From contig NZ_JASBRG010000007.1 in assembly GCF_029961145.1 (NCBI RefSeq), positions 1,589,174 to 1,653,173 on the forward strand: 64,000 nt of DNA. The letters are read 5' to 3'. The notes under the pieces were generated by a model, which searched no databases, had not been told where the DNA came from, and was given only the letters and a program-made list of their open reading frames with translations. The translations under genes were made by a program, and so were the position numbers. Below are positions 17,880 through 27,071 of this stretch, in pieces. Numbering within the stretch: the stretch's first letter is position 1; every line of letters starts with the position of its first letter. The stretch is from Pinibacter soli (GTDB lineage: Bacteria > Bacteroidota > Bacteroidia > Chitinophagales > Chitinophagaceae).

Positions 17880-19284
17880 TCTTTTTCAATGTTTCTTCAA
17901 TAAGTTCTTTCAACGCCGGACTTGAAGGACGTGGCGCATCAACACTAACAATCTTTCCTTCCTTATCAAAGACCATAAAACGCGGGATGCCGCCGATGTT
18001 ATAGTACTTCATTATTGATTCCTCGAAGTTTGATAACATCTCAATATTTGTATATCCTTTTTTTGCAACAAAATCTTTCCAAACTTCCTTCCTCGACAAA
18101 CCGTCGACGGATACACCGAGAAAAACGATATCGTTTTGACCTTTATACTCCTCTTCCAGTTTCTTGAAATTTGGTTTTTCTGCCAGGCAAGGGGCGCACC
18201 ACATTGCCCATATATCAAGCACTACTACTTTCCCTTTGAAATCGGTCAGTGAATAGTGCTTGTCGTTATTGTCGTACAACGAAAAATTATATGCTGGCTT
18301 TCCTTTTGCATAAAGACTTAACTTATCGTATTTTTTTTGATAGTTGCCTTGCAGGCCTGCGTTAGTAATTATTTGTTTAAACGGCTGGATCTCCAAAACA
18401 AACTGTTCGTAATTGGTAAGCTGCTCCATATGTGCGGTTGCATACACCGCACGAACCGTATCGTTTTCTATCTTTTTTATTTTTTCTAGGAAAGGAACGC
18501 CAAGCATCTGTTCACCATTTTTATACTGCTGAAAAAACTGGTAGCCTAACAAATAGTTTAGCATTTCCAAACCGTGCTCTGATTGTAACAAGTCTGTCCT
18601 GTCAATTTTTTCCTTCCCTAAAGTTTCATAAAACCATTGACGGGATGCAGTGGTATCATATCCTGCATTCATTCTTTCTCCTGCATAGAAAAAAGCGGCA
18701 GCTTTAAGAAATAAAACTTCTGTGTTAATCTTCTCGACCAGGAGTTTATTGAAATCCTTATTTGAGGTAACACCGGTCTTCTTTATTTCATCCGCTGTTG
18801 CAAGCAGTGTTTTATAAGTCTCCAAAAACTGATCCCGTTGATTTCGATTTGTTACTTGTTTATACGACTGATTAAAGACGCTTACCCATTTTTTCAGAGA
18901 CACCGTTTCCTTGTTGGGGTTTGCAATTTTAATACTATCAAAATCAATCCCCAGATCATTTGGATAGATGTCCACCTTTTGCTGATCGCCTGGGTGCAGG
19001 TAAATGACATGAGTAAATTCAAACAAATGTGCCCCACCCTTGCGCAAAAAATAAATTGCATCACTGTCAGCTTCAAATGAAAACTTACAGTTGTTTTTTG
19101 CGTCGGGGCGTTTAAAGCCGAGACTCATCGCCTGGCCATTTTTTACTCTGTACAAAAAAACAGCACTCCCTTTGTTGTTATGCACATGGCAGTTTACCTC
19201 TGTTGGTTTAGATCCTGCCGCATAAGCATTGAAGACCATAGGGATTATTAGTAGAGGGATAATCTGTAAGACTTTTCGTATCAT
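17857..19284 (-). CDS. TlpA-like thioredoxin-domain protein (WCAPC)
   Basis: A 475-residue exported protein beginning at the ATG at 19284, with signal peptide to about residue 22 (FNAYA). A beta-rich N-terminal part precedes a helical linker and a C-terminal thioredoxin fold with WCAPC (Cys363, Cys366), the FKGKVVVLDIWAMW strand before it and the cis-Pro motif GIPRF after it. It lies 11 bases after the metalloprotease stop and overlaps the next gene, so it is firmly in the operon. It differs from its neighbour in the dipeptide between the cysteines (Ala-Pro against Gly-Pro), which tunes redox potential in thioredoxin-fold proteins. The two may therefore act on different partners. Confidence 0.9.
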   Translation of the reverse strand: MIRKVLQIIPLLIIPMVFNAYAAGSKPTEVNCHVHNNKGSAVFLYRVKNGQAMSLGFKRPDAKNNCKFSFEADSDAIYFLRKGGAHLFEFTHVIYLHPGDQQKVDIYPNDLGIDFDSIKIANPNKETVSLKKWVSVFNQSYKQVTNRNQRDQFLETYKTLLATADEIKKTGVTSNKDFNKLLVEKINTEVLFLKAAAFFYAGERMNAGYDTTASRQWFYETLGKEKIDRTDLLQSEHGLEMLNYLLGYQFFQQYKNGEQMLGVPFLEKIKKIENDTVRAVYATAHMEQLTNYEQFVLEIQPFKQIITNAGLQGNYQKKYDKLSLYAKGKPAYNFSLYDNNDKHYSLTDFKGKVVVLDIWAMWCAPCLAEKPNFKKLEEEYKGQNDIVFLGVSVDGLSRKEVWKDFVAKKGYTNIEMLSNFEESIMKYYNIGGIPRFMVFDKEGKIVSVDAPRPSSPALKELIEETLKKNDHAIGN

Positions 19285-19295
19285 CTTTCAAAGAA

Positions 19296-21815
19296 TTAAA
19301 ACTGATTTTTTAACCCTGTTTTGATTTGCTGAGCCACATAGATCAAATGATCTTTTGTATCCTTGTCTTTAGCCGCTGGAATCGCAGCCAGAATCTCGCT
19401 TCGTAGTTTTTCAAGATGCAAAGCAAGATAAGAGCCGATGTCCGTAGTCATTGTAATCGGTGTATTTTCCTGCGCGGTCGACCCACCCATCAATAGACCT
19501 ATCAGATTATTTCCTGTTTCTACCTCTTTCATGGCAGCAAAAACATTTGAAATGTAATTCTTCTGAATACTACGACGATAAATATCTATCGGCTGATTTG
19601 TTTTCAACTCGCTCCAAACACCAGCTTTTAAATCATTCAAAAACGCGATCATTGTATAACAGCTGTCTTTGCCATATCTTCTCTCATGCATTAACAATGT
19701 ATTCAATACTCTGTCACTTAACAATTGATCCAATACTCTCCCCTGCACAGTACTCACACTTCCCAAGCGCACCGGATTGCTTATTTTATTAAGAATGTCA
19801 CTATTAAGCAACCATTCAGGTGTTGTAAAAACCTCTTTATTTAAAAATGCAACTGCTTCTCTTTGCTTTGCTGCAGGTTCCGGCGCATAAATATTACCGG
19901 GCTGCTCTACTGTTTTCCATGTTTCGTAAGTGCTGGCAACATTCTTTGTTACATGCGTTACATAGCGCAGGTATTGGCTAACCACCTGGCGGTATACACC
20001 TACCAAATTTGTGTAAAGATCATTGTCTTCTTTTGTCCATTCTTCCAAATGAGACATTACATATTTCAGGTTCTTAATGCCGTATTCATTCGCTTTCATG
20101 TTATCGTCGCCCAAATCTTCCGATTGACAACGAGCGTCATTGTTCATACCTTCTCCACCAAACCACAATCTAGGATTAGCTTTCAGGCTGTCAACGATCC
20201 ACTGAGAAACGATCTTTTTGTCCGCCTCGTCATCTTTTGCATCGGTCCACGTGTAGCCCCATTTAATAGCCCATTTATCATAATCGTTGATTCGCGGCAT
20301 AAGTCCGGCCTCGCCAATGCTGTCTTGAGGTTGTGCCACATAGTTGAAACGGGCATAATCCATAATAGAATTTGTGTGACCATGCGCTTCTACCCAAGCC
20401 TTGTCACGCAATTTTTCAACCGGCGTCAAACTACTGCTGCCCATGTTGTGACGCAAGCCTAGTGTGTGGCCAACTTCATGCGATGACACAAAACGAATCA
20501 AAGTACCCATCAGTGAGTCACTGAACTTCATTTTGCGTGCACGTGGGTCACTTGGTCCTGCTTGTATCATGTACCAATCATGCAACAAGGTCATAACGTT
20601 ATGGTACCATCCCACATAACTTTGCAGCACTTCGCCGCTTCTAGGATCGTGAATATTTGGACCATAAGCATTTGCTACTTCGGAAGGAAAATAACGTACA
20701 ATTTTATAACGGGCATCTTCCAAACTCATTGTAGTATCGTTTTCCGGCCATTCTTTACCCACGATAGCATTTTTAAATCCGGCTGCTTTAAATGCCTCGT
20801 TCCAGTCATTGATACCTGCTATAATGTATGGGCGCCATTGCTTAGGAGTTGCAGGGTCTACATAATAAACGATCTGCTCTTTAGGCTCTACAAGTTCCCC
20901 TCTTTTGTATTTTTCAATATCTTCTGTTTTGGGCTCGAGGCGCTGACGTACAATAAAAATTTTTGTATCGGCTTTTTGCTGTTCGTCCGCAAATTCATTG
21001 TAGGCATCTGCGAAGTATCCAACTCTTGCATCAAACCTGCGCGGCATCATCGGCTTTTCCGGCATCAAAAAAATGGAAGTAGAAATTTCAAGTGTGATCG
21101 CACCTCCAATTTGAGCAGCGTCCAATGGTGCAGCTGCAGGGCGTGCACCTATTCCAACTGTGCCGCCTCCAGATGCCGAATACGTGCGCAGCATTTTTAC
21201 CTCAACGTTGATCGGATAGGCAGCAAAGCTTTTCACAAAACTGCGATCTGGCGCCATTGAACCAACTGACAAACCTCTTTTAACTTCTGAGCTAAGTATC
21301 GTAAATGAATTTTCCTTTTGAAGAAAATCGGTAACATCAATGATCGAAGACCTGCCGCTTGTACCTTGTGCTTTTACATCGAACAAAGTCGCGATCGAAT
21401 TTACATTGGAATTTTTTATCGCTTTGGAGATGGCATTCGTACTATCTGTTTCTTGAAGTATGGTAACAACCTTTAAAGCAATTTTCCCTCTTTCTTTTTC
21501 AAAAGTTATTACACGGGTATTCATTGATTCTCCGCCAAACTTGGGACTTCCTCCTGGCACCTTTACGAGCCATGTAGTTAGCAAAAGCTGTCGACCCAAC
21601 AATGAGTCAGGTATTTCAAAGTAATATTTATCATCCGTTTTGTAAATGGAAAACAATCCTTTTTTGCTAAGCGTTCCAGGCTTAACAATTTGATTATAGG
21701 AAGTTGATGTTGTTTTGATAGCAGTTGGCGCAGCTACATTCGTTTGCGCAAAACCAATTGCAGAAAGAAAACCACATAATATTGTCGATAAGAAAACTTG
21801 TTTCATCCGTTTCAT
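19296..21815 (-). CDS. Zinc-dependent metalloprotease (DUF5117/DUF4953 family), active-site intact
   Basis: An 839-residue exported protease. I place the start at the ATG at 21815 (MKRMKQVFLST), giving a signal peptide ending near GFAQ; an in-frame ATG at 21851 would put a GC-rich hairpin inside the coding region. N-terminal DUF5118/DUF5117-like parts (KGLFSIYKTDDKYYFEIPDSL) lead to the catalytic part with HEVGH at 446-450 and a third His in GLRHN, the gluzincin/metzincin-like HExxHxxGLRH pattern, then NSIMDY. It probably acts in the periplasm, as no lipobox is present. It follows its catalytically dead paralogue (21887-24349) by 71 bases. Substrate unknown; peptides brought in by the linked SusCD pairs are the obvious candidates. 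Confidence 0.93.
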   Translation of the reverse strand: MKRMKQVFLSTILCGFLSAIGFAQTNVAAPTAIKTTSTSYNQIVKPGTLSKKGLFSIYKTDDKYYFEIPDSLLGRQLLLTTWLVKVPGGSPKFGGESMNTRVITFEKERGKIALKVVTILQETDSTNAISKAIKNSNVNSIATLFDVKAQGTSGRSSIIDVTDFLQKENSFTILSSEVKRGLSVGSMAPDRSFVKSFAAYPINVEVKMLRTYSASGGGTVGIGARPAAAPLDAAQIGGAITLEISTSIFLMPEKPMMPRRFDARVGYFADAYNEFADEQQKADTKIFIVRQRLEPKTEDIEKYKRGELVEPKEQIVYYVDPATPKQWRPYIIAGINDWNEAFKAAGFKNAIVGKEWPENDTTMSLEDARYKIVRYFPSEVANAYGPNIHDPRSGEVLQSYVGWYHNVMTLLHDWYMIQAGPSDPRARKMKFSDSLMGTLIRFVSSHEVGHTLGLRHNMGSSSLTPVEKLRDKAWVEAHGHTNSIMDYARFNYVAQPQDSIGEAGLMPRINDYDKWAIKWGYTWTDAKDDEADKKIVSQWIVDSLKANPRLWFGGEGMNNDARCQSEDLGDDNMKANEYGIKNLKYVMSHLEEWTKEDNDLYTNLVGVYRQVVSQYLRYVTHVTKNVASTYETWKTVEQPGNIYAPEPAAKQREAVAFLNKEVFTTPEWLLNSDILNKISNPVRLGSVSTVQGRVLDQLLSDRVLNTLLMHERRYGKDSCYTMIAFLNDLKAGVWSELKTNQPIDIYRRSIQKNYISNVFAAMKEVETGNNLIGLLMGGSTAQENTPITMTTDIGSYLALHLEKLRSEILAAIPAAKDKDTKDHLIYVAQQIKTGLKNQF

Positions 21816-21822
21816 TTTAGTG

Positions 21823-21840
21823 ATCCCGCCCAAGCGGGAT
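21823..21840 (-). promoter_or_regulatory. GC-rich hairpin just upstream of the metalloprotease start
   Basis: A perfect 7-bp stem, ATCCCGC (21823-21829) with GCGGGAT (21834-21840), and a four-base loop, ending eight bases before the ATG at 21815. There is no T run, so it is unlikely to be a terminator. It may hinder ribosome access or protect the 5' end of a processed transcript between the two protease genes. Confidence 0.45.
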
Positions 21841-21886
21841 GATTTCATCATTTCATGTTTAATGCAGACAAGTATTTTTTAAACAC

Positions 21887-24349
21887 TTAGTCTTTAGGAT
21901 TCAGCTTTTTTCTCAGTTTCGCTTCTACATATTTCAAGTGTGCAAGCGTCATTGGATCCGTGCAAGTTGCAGCAGCAGTTTTGCAACGATTCGCAATGCT
22001 TTCCATGTGAGCACGTACCACTGCAGGAATATCGGTTAGGGAAAGATCTGGTGATGTGCTGCCAGGCTCCGGTGTTTTGGACGCTTCTTTCAGAACATTA
22101 CTAAGACTTTCGATCCATGATTTCTGCAAGCTTCTTCTATAGCTGTCTATTATTGCTGGTTTGCCATTCAATTCACTCCATAAACCTTTTTCAACATCTG
22201 TCATCAATTCATCCACGGTATAAGTATTTTCTTTTCCGTAGCGCATTGTTTCAGTGGTCATCTTATACAAGCGGTCAGGTTTGAGCACATAGTACAAAGC
22301 ATCATACTGTATTCCAATCAATTTTTCTTTTTTAGCCGGCTTACTGAATTTGTTCAGCACTTCAGGATTCAACAACCATGTTGGCGTTTGAAACACTTCT
22401 TTTTGTAAAAAAGCAAGTGCTCTTTTTTGTTTTTCTTTTGAAACAATAGTATAAACATCACCGGACTGCTCTACTGTCTTCGCATTTTCATAAGTACCGC
22501 CAATCTGCGTATAAGCATGACGTGTAAGAATTTTGTACCAATCAACAACATCATTGTATGCACCTGCTGCGTTGTCGTACATGTCCATATCTGCCCGTGT
22601 CCAGCTCAGAAGATTTGCCATTAAAATCTTCAGATTCTTTATACCGTACTCGGCCGCCTTCACCTGGTCATTGCTCAGGTCTTCAGTTTGTGCACGCGGA
22701 TCAGAAGGATCATTGAGGTTAGGAGTTACCTCTGTCTTAAAACTCAATCTTCCATCTGCAGTTGTACTGGTTGTAAATTTTGCTAACTGGTCCTTTTCTT
22801 TTTCAAAATCATCTATACCTGTATAGCTATATCCATATTTTATAGCCCATTTGTCGTAATCACCAATTTGAGGAATAAGCCCCTTCGTTGAAATTTTGTC
22901 TTCTGGTTGCGCTACGTAATTGTAGTGCTGCATATCCATTATTGAAGAGGAAAATCCATTGCTCTCTACCCAGTTTTTCTCACGAAGTTTTTCTACCGGA
23001 GTAGCAAAGCTTGCAATGAGATTGCTGCGAAGTCCGAGAGAAACACCCACCGCTCTGGTAATTTCAGCCTTGATCAGGGCGCCCATTAATTCATTGCTGA
23101 ATTTTACGTTTCTTGCCGCAGGATCAACGGCAGATGCCTGAACAAAATACCAGTCGTGCAGCGCCTGCAAGTTACTGTGCGACCATCCGATATAAGTTTG
23201 TAGTATTTCACCACTGCGCGGATCGTACACTTTAGGAACAGTTGACATGGACTGACTGGAAGCGAAATAGCGTATCACTTTATACCTTGCATCTTCCAGC
23301 TTCATCGTTGTATCATTCTCGGGCCATTCTTTGCCAATAATTGCATTTTTAAAACCGGCAGATTTAAATGCCTCGTTCCAATCGTTGACACCAGCTATAA
23401 TATATGCGCGCCATTGTTTCGGCGTTGCTGGATCTACATAATAAACGATAGGTTCTTTGGGTTCTACCAATTCGCCTTTTTTATATTTTTCGATGTCTTC
23501 AGCTTTGGGCTCCAAACGCTGACGAACAACAAAAGTTTTTATGTCCACTTTTTGCTGATCATCAGAAAACACTTTGCAGCTTTCTGTGCTGTATCCAACA
23601 CGAGGGTCAGCGTATCTCGCATGCATAGGCTCCTTTGGAAGAAGCATAACAGAGTTGCTCAACTCAAATGTTACACCAACACTTGGACTTGCGTCCGTGC
23701 CACCTGCGCCCATGGTGTAGGTCTTTAAGGTTTTAATCTCTATATTTTGCTGGTAGGAATCTGCCGCCAAAAGAAAAGATCTGTCTGGAGCAACACCGCC
23801 CAATCCCATATTTTTCTTGGCACCCGCATCGAAACCTGTTATGATATTATCTTTTAAGAAGAAATCCGTAACATCAATAATGGAGCTCTTATTATTTTTT
23901 CCACGAGCCTTAACGTCTACTACCATTATGATAGGGTCCATGGATGAATTGGAAACAGCTCTTGCGATCGCCTGACCAGGAGCAGCCATGGCTACATTTG
24001 TCAGCGCCTTCACGTATAGTTTTTCATCACTTGCCTTTTCAAAATACACGATGATACTGTTCACCATTTCACCGTTGAACATTGGGCTGCCTGTCGGCAC
24101 CTTGGCTAAACGAGTGGAGAAAAGAACGTCTCTGTTAAGCAAAGAGTCGGGGATTTCGAAGAAATATTTTTCATCTTGCTTATATACCGTGAATAAACCG
24201 TTTTTCGCAACGGCTCTTGAAGTGATGACTTCTGAATATGATTTAATTTTTGGAGACTCCGCCTTTTTTACACTGGTACTGTCCTGCGCAACTACATAGT
24301 TAACCGCACTAACCAGCGAAAGAAAACCAAATACCTTTTTTAGATTCAT
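21887..24349 (-). CDS. Catalytically dead paralogue of the zinc metalloprotease
   Basis: An 820-residue exported protein with a signal peptide ending near VVAQ. It aligns along its whole length with the protease at 19296-21815: KNGLFTVYKQDEKYFFEIPDS, GELVEPKE and YYVDPATPKQWRAYIIAG all match. Where the paralogue has HEVGHTLGLRHN this protein has RAVGVSLGLRSN (432-443). Both zinc His of HExxH, the catalytic Glu and the third His are all replaced, by Arg, Val, Ala and Ser. The frame is intact and the fold-defining residues (VG, LGLR, N) are kept, so this is a maintained non-enzyme and not decay. Possible roles: substrate-holding partner, inhibitor or scaffold for the active twin. Its start lies 111 bases after the internal terminator at 24491-24530. 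Confidence 0.92.
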   Translation of the reverse strand: MNLKKVFGFLSLVSAVNYVVAQDSTSVKKAESPKIKSYSEVITSRAVAKNGLFTVYKQDEKYFFEIPDSLLNRDVLFSTRLAKVPTGSPMFNGEMVNSIIVYFEKASDEKLYVKALTNVAMAAPGQAIARAVSNSSMDPIIMVVDVKARGKNNKSSIIDVTDFFLKDNIITGFDAGAKKNMGLGGVAPDRSFLLAADSYQQNIEIKTLKTYTMGAGGTDASPSVGVTFELSNSVMLLPKEPMHARYADPRVGYSTESCKVFSDDQQKVDIKTFVVRQRLEPKAEDIEKYKKGELVEPKEPIVYYVDPATPKQWRAYIIAGVNDWNEAFKSAGFKNAIIGKEWPENDTTMKLEDARYKVIRYFASSQSMSTVPKVYDPRSGEILQTYIGWSHSNLQALHDWYFVQASAVDPAARNVKFSNELMGALIKAEITRAVGVSLGLRSNLIASFATPVEKLREKNWVESNGFSSSIMDMQHYNYVAQPEDKISTKGLIPQIGDYDKWAIKYGYSYTGIDDFEKEKDQLAKFTTSTTADGRLSFKTEVTPNLNDPSDPRAQTEDLSNDQVKAAEYGIKNLKILMANLLSWTRADMDMYDNAAGAYNDVVDWYKILTRHAYTQIGGTYENAKTVEQSGDVYTIVSKEKQKRALAFLQKEVFQTPTWLLNPEVLNKFSKPAKKEKLIGIQYDALYYVLKPDRLYKMTTETMRYGKENTYTVDELMTDVEKGLWSELNGKPAIIDSYRRSLQKSWIESLSNVLKEASKTPEPGSTSPDLSLTDIPAVVRAHMESIANRCKTAAATCTDPMTLAHLKYVEAKLRKKLNPKD

Positions 24350-24490
24350 AACTAACTTTTGAAATATTATTTCTGTTTCACAAGAACCTTAAAACTACTC
24401 CTGTTTACAGAGTGTTTATTGGCAAATAGTACCAATTAATAAAAAAACTTGACGAATTTTGACACCCTTCTTATCCTTGATGCAACCTAT

Positions 24491-24530
24491 AAAAAACAAG
24501 CATCTGCGTTAAGGTGCAGATGCTTGTTTT
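24491..24530 (-). terminator. Internal rho-independent terminator after the PKD-like lipoprotein gene
   Basis: A 15-bp perfect stem, AAAACAAGCATCTGC (24493-24507) with GCAGATGCTTGTTTT (24516-24530), and an eight-base loop. On the minus strand it is followed by a T run. It separates the uptake genes (24601-36373) from the protease and thioredoxin genes (16110-24349). Either it lowers downstream expression by partial read-through, or the protease genes have their own promoter in 24350-24490. Confidence 0.85.
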
Positions 24531-24600
24531 AATGGTATTTTTGAAACACTATCATATCGGCTGTGAATGAAAATCAAAAGCCGAAAGCGACTCATTCAGT

Positions 24601-26286
24601 TTACAGTCCCAATCCTTTCTTGAATGCAACATCAACGATTTTATCAAAGCCTCCATATACAGCAATTGGAGTGTTGTTAATATCACCTGTTGATGTTAAG
24701 CTTAAGAAATAAACTTTATTGCCACCACCAGTCGCTGTTTCATCAGTAGCCACAACCAATACTCTGCTGTCTGTTGAAGGTGCAGTTGCGTAGCCAGATT
24801 TGAAAACTTTCATCGTTTTAATAATAGTTCCTGTCGGGAACGTATAACCAACCAAAGAAGTAGACGTAGCGAGCGTTGCAATGGTACAAGTATTAATAGT
24901 ATTACCATTTACATAATAGAATTTTCCGGGTAGCGTTAAAAAAGTTGGGAAAGCAAAAAGCTTTGCTGTATTGATTCCCGGTACTTTTGTCCCCGAGAGA
25001 AGATACCTGCCTGTGATATTGGCATTTGTCGCTGCAAAACCTCCAACAGAAAGCTGATAAAGCCAGGTAGAATCGCTGGTGGTATTTCTAAAAACACAAC
25101 TGTATGTAACAGGATTTCCTGATTGAGGCTGGCTATTCTCTGCATAGAGGAGTGTTTTGCCTATGTAGTTCAAATCAAATCCTGAACCAGTTAGGGGATC
25201 CAGTGGTGCAGTTCCTTTAGAATATGCAGCAAAATGTCCATTCGGAACATCTGTGGTAACTCCCACTAATGCTCCGGTTTGAGCATTGTATTGAAGAAAA
25301 CATTTGTTAGCCTGATCGTATAACATAAACCAATAATCACTCAACGACCCAGCGGGATTTAAAACAAATGGAGCAAGCGTCCAGGAACCCAGTAACGGCG
25401 CATTAAACAGAATTGGTGGCGTCTTGATAGAAGTCGAATTTACAGCTCTGTAATGTAGTTGGTTATTGTTGATCAAATATTCATACTGAGAACTACAGGC
25501 GTTTGCCTGTAAATTAATAGTAGCAGGCTCGGAAAAAAACCAGCCTGAGCTATAACTGGAGTCTGCAAAATCAGTTGATCGCACCTGCAAACCTCCGTTA
25601 GGATAGAAGAAGGAAACTTTCTGGATACGCAACGATGCTGAGTAGTCAAGCACATTAACCTTGCTTGTACCTGTTGGCAATTTCTTTCCGTTATTTCCAA
25701 ATGAATATAAATTGGAGTATATAGCTCCGCTGCCTGCCGTTCCGTCCCGTGATGCGATTAACGCAATATCACATCCACCGTTGGAAGGCTGGTCCTGTAA
25801 CACAACCCATCCTTCTCCGCCCCATGGGGAGCTATCCACATTCAAAGCGTAAAATTTGTAAAAAGAAACACCTGTCGCATTATCCGTAACCTTTACAACC
25901 AGGCGGTACACACTGATTGGCACATCAATTCTCGCTTTTAATTGTTTTGATGTACCCACAATGTATTGAAACGGGTTTGCAAGATTCTGTGCGGTCTGGA
26001 TGATCATCCATTGGTAGGAAAGATTTTCAGACGCTTGCGTTTGAGACAGCTGAATATTCACCGTTAAAGTATCAAACTGTTTAACCGAAATCGAATCAAC
26101 CGTTATAATCTGGCTACGATTTGCATTCACGGTATCCGTGATAACGGTTATGGTATTAACAGAGGAATAATTATAATTACCCTTATCTTTTTTACAGGCT
26201 ACAAGTGCGCATATGCCCAATGCGGCAACTATAAAAGCTCTCCAAATATTTTTATGGTTCATTGTTTCTAAAACTTTTTTCTCCAT
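24601..26286 (-). CDS. PKD-like family lipoprotein
   Basis: A 561-residue lipoprotein. The ATG at 26286 overlaps the preceding TAA (TAATG), pointing to coupled translation; an internal ATG at 26262 would give a shorter signal. The lipobox is ALVAC with Cys31 in the long version. An N-terminal PKD-like beta-sandwich (about 45-150, with ENLSYQWMI) precedes a repetitive beta-rich body, probably a propeller. In Bacteroidota this family often follows susC, susD and a DUF4843 gene. In the Bacteroides BT2261-2264 complex two extra surface lipoproteins join the SusCD core; this protein is a plausible counterpart of one of them (inference). No enzymatic motif is visible. Confidence 0.8.
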   Translation of the reverse strand: MEKKVLETMNHKNIWRAFIVAALGICALVACKKDKGNYNYSSVNTITVITDTVNANRSQIITVDSISVKQFDTLTVNIQLSQTQASENLSYQWMIIQTAQNLANPFQYIVGTSKQLKARIDVPISVYRLVVKVTDNATGVSFYKFYALNVDSSPWGGEGWVVLQDQPSNGGCDIALIASRDGTAGSGAIYSNLYSFGNNGKKLPTGTSKVNVLDYSASLRIQKVSFFYPNGGLQVRSTDFADSSYSSGWFFSEPATINLQANACSSQYEYLINNNQLHYRAVNSTSIKTPPILFNAPLLGSWTLAPFVLNPAGSLSDYWFMLYDQANKCFLQYNAQTGALVGVTTDVPNGHFAAYSKGTAPLDPLTGSGFDLNYIGKTLLYAENSQPQSGNPVTYSCVFRNTTSDSTWLYQLSVGGFAATNANITGRYLLSGTKVPGINTAKLFAFPTFLTLPGKFYYVNGNTINTCTIATLATSTSLVGYTFPTGTIIKTMKVFKSGYATAPSTDSRVLVVATDETATGGGNKVYFLSLTSTGDINNTPIAVYGGFDKIVDVAFKKGLGL

Positions 26287-27065
26287 TAATAATTTGCATT
26301 TCCTACCAGTACAACAGCATTGTTTGCATCGGGATCCCTCAGGGTGGCACCTACTCCTACCGGAGAAGAAACATTACCCGGATAATTTGTTCTGATATAG
26401 TTTCTTACCAATTGCAAATACTGACCATAAATAACCGGCGCTGAACTTTTGGGATAGGGAAACTCTGTAATGGTAGAGTCTCCAATAGGATCGTACAAAG
26501 CAGCAAGGATCATCTTGTATTTTGTTCTTGTCCAGGTTCCAAAATTGCTAATGTTGCCGGCCCATTGCGTACCGTTGGTTTCACCCCATGAGGATGGCTT
26601 TTGCAAATAGGCGGTTTTCAGTTTGATCCTGCTTTTTTGAGCAAATCCCAGTTTGAAATTATTATTCACCTGCAGGCTCAAAACAAATGTCGCTGTGAGG
26701 CTATCCAGATCAGGCGTACGATAAATAACAACCGGCAGTTGTGTGGTTACCTGGTTTGCCGGCATTTTGTACGGTGTCAGCAATTTATAGTGCACCCCTT
26801 CCACAGCATTGATAGCAGAATCTTTTATCGATTGCACAACGATTTCGCGGTCAGCATTTACTGGGCTGCCCAAAACAGTAACCGGTACTTTGATGGTATC
26901 AACAACACGACTTGGGTATTTGGCAAAACTATATCCTATACTGTCAGATGCCGCACTAAAATAAATGGCATCATTTTCAGTAAACATCGTGGGTGACTCT
27001 TGTTTGCATGCAGCAAATCCTGCAGCAATTGCGAGCAATATTGTGGTGATATATATTCTTTTCAT
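26286..27065 (-). CDS. DUF4843-type lipoprotein
   Basis: A 259-residue lipoprotein with lipobox Cys20 (GFAAC), starting at the ATG at 27065. The body reads as DUF4843: YFSAASDSIGYSFAKYPS near the N-terminus, then VPVTVLGSPVNADREI, an EGVHYKLL block and a C-terminal YLQKPSSW-type segment. The domain is known almost only from SusCD-linked loci and is presumed to be surface-exposed with a binding role. It starts six bases after the upstream SusD stop and overlaps the next gene by one base, so the SusC-SusD-DUF4843-PKD order is a tight unit. Confidence 0.88.
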   Translation of the reverse strand: MKRIYITTILLAIAAGFAACKQESPTMFTENDAIYFSAASDSIGYSFAKYPSRVVDTIKVPVTVLGSPVNADREIVVQSIKDSAINAVEGVHYKLLTPYKMPANQVTTQLPVVIYRTPDLDSLTATFVLSLQVNNNFKLGFAQKSRIKLKTAYLQKPSSWGETNGTQWAGNISNFGTWTRTKYKMILAALYDPIGDSTITEFPYPKSSAPVIYGQYLQLVRNYIRTNYPGNVSSPVGVGATLRDPDANNAVVLVGNANY

Positions 27066-27071
27066 AGTTAA

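Noticed and set aside
19863..20462. A 199-codon open frame on the plus strand
   Set aside because: Antisense to the metalloprotease catalytic region; no family features.
20562..21260. A 232-codon open frame on the plus strand
   Set aside because: It lies wholly inside the metalloprotease gene on the other strand, which has a clear family assignment; it shows no recognisable domain.
21887..24349. Pseudogene call for the dead protease twin
   Set aside because: The frame is intact for 820 residues, with conserved fold residues and a signal peptide; loss is confined to catalytic positions.
24350..24480. Bacteroidota-type promoter (TTTG / TAnnTTTG) for the protease genes
   Set aside because: Only imperfect matches (a TACTATTTG-like string with wrong spacing), too weak to annotate.
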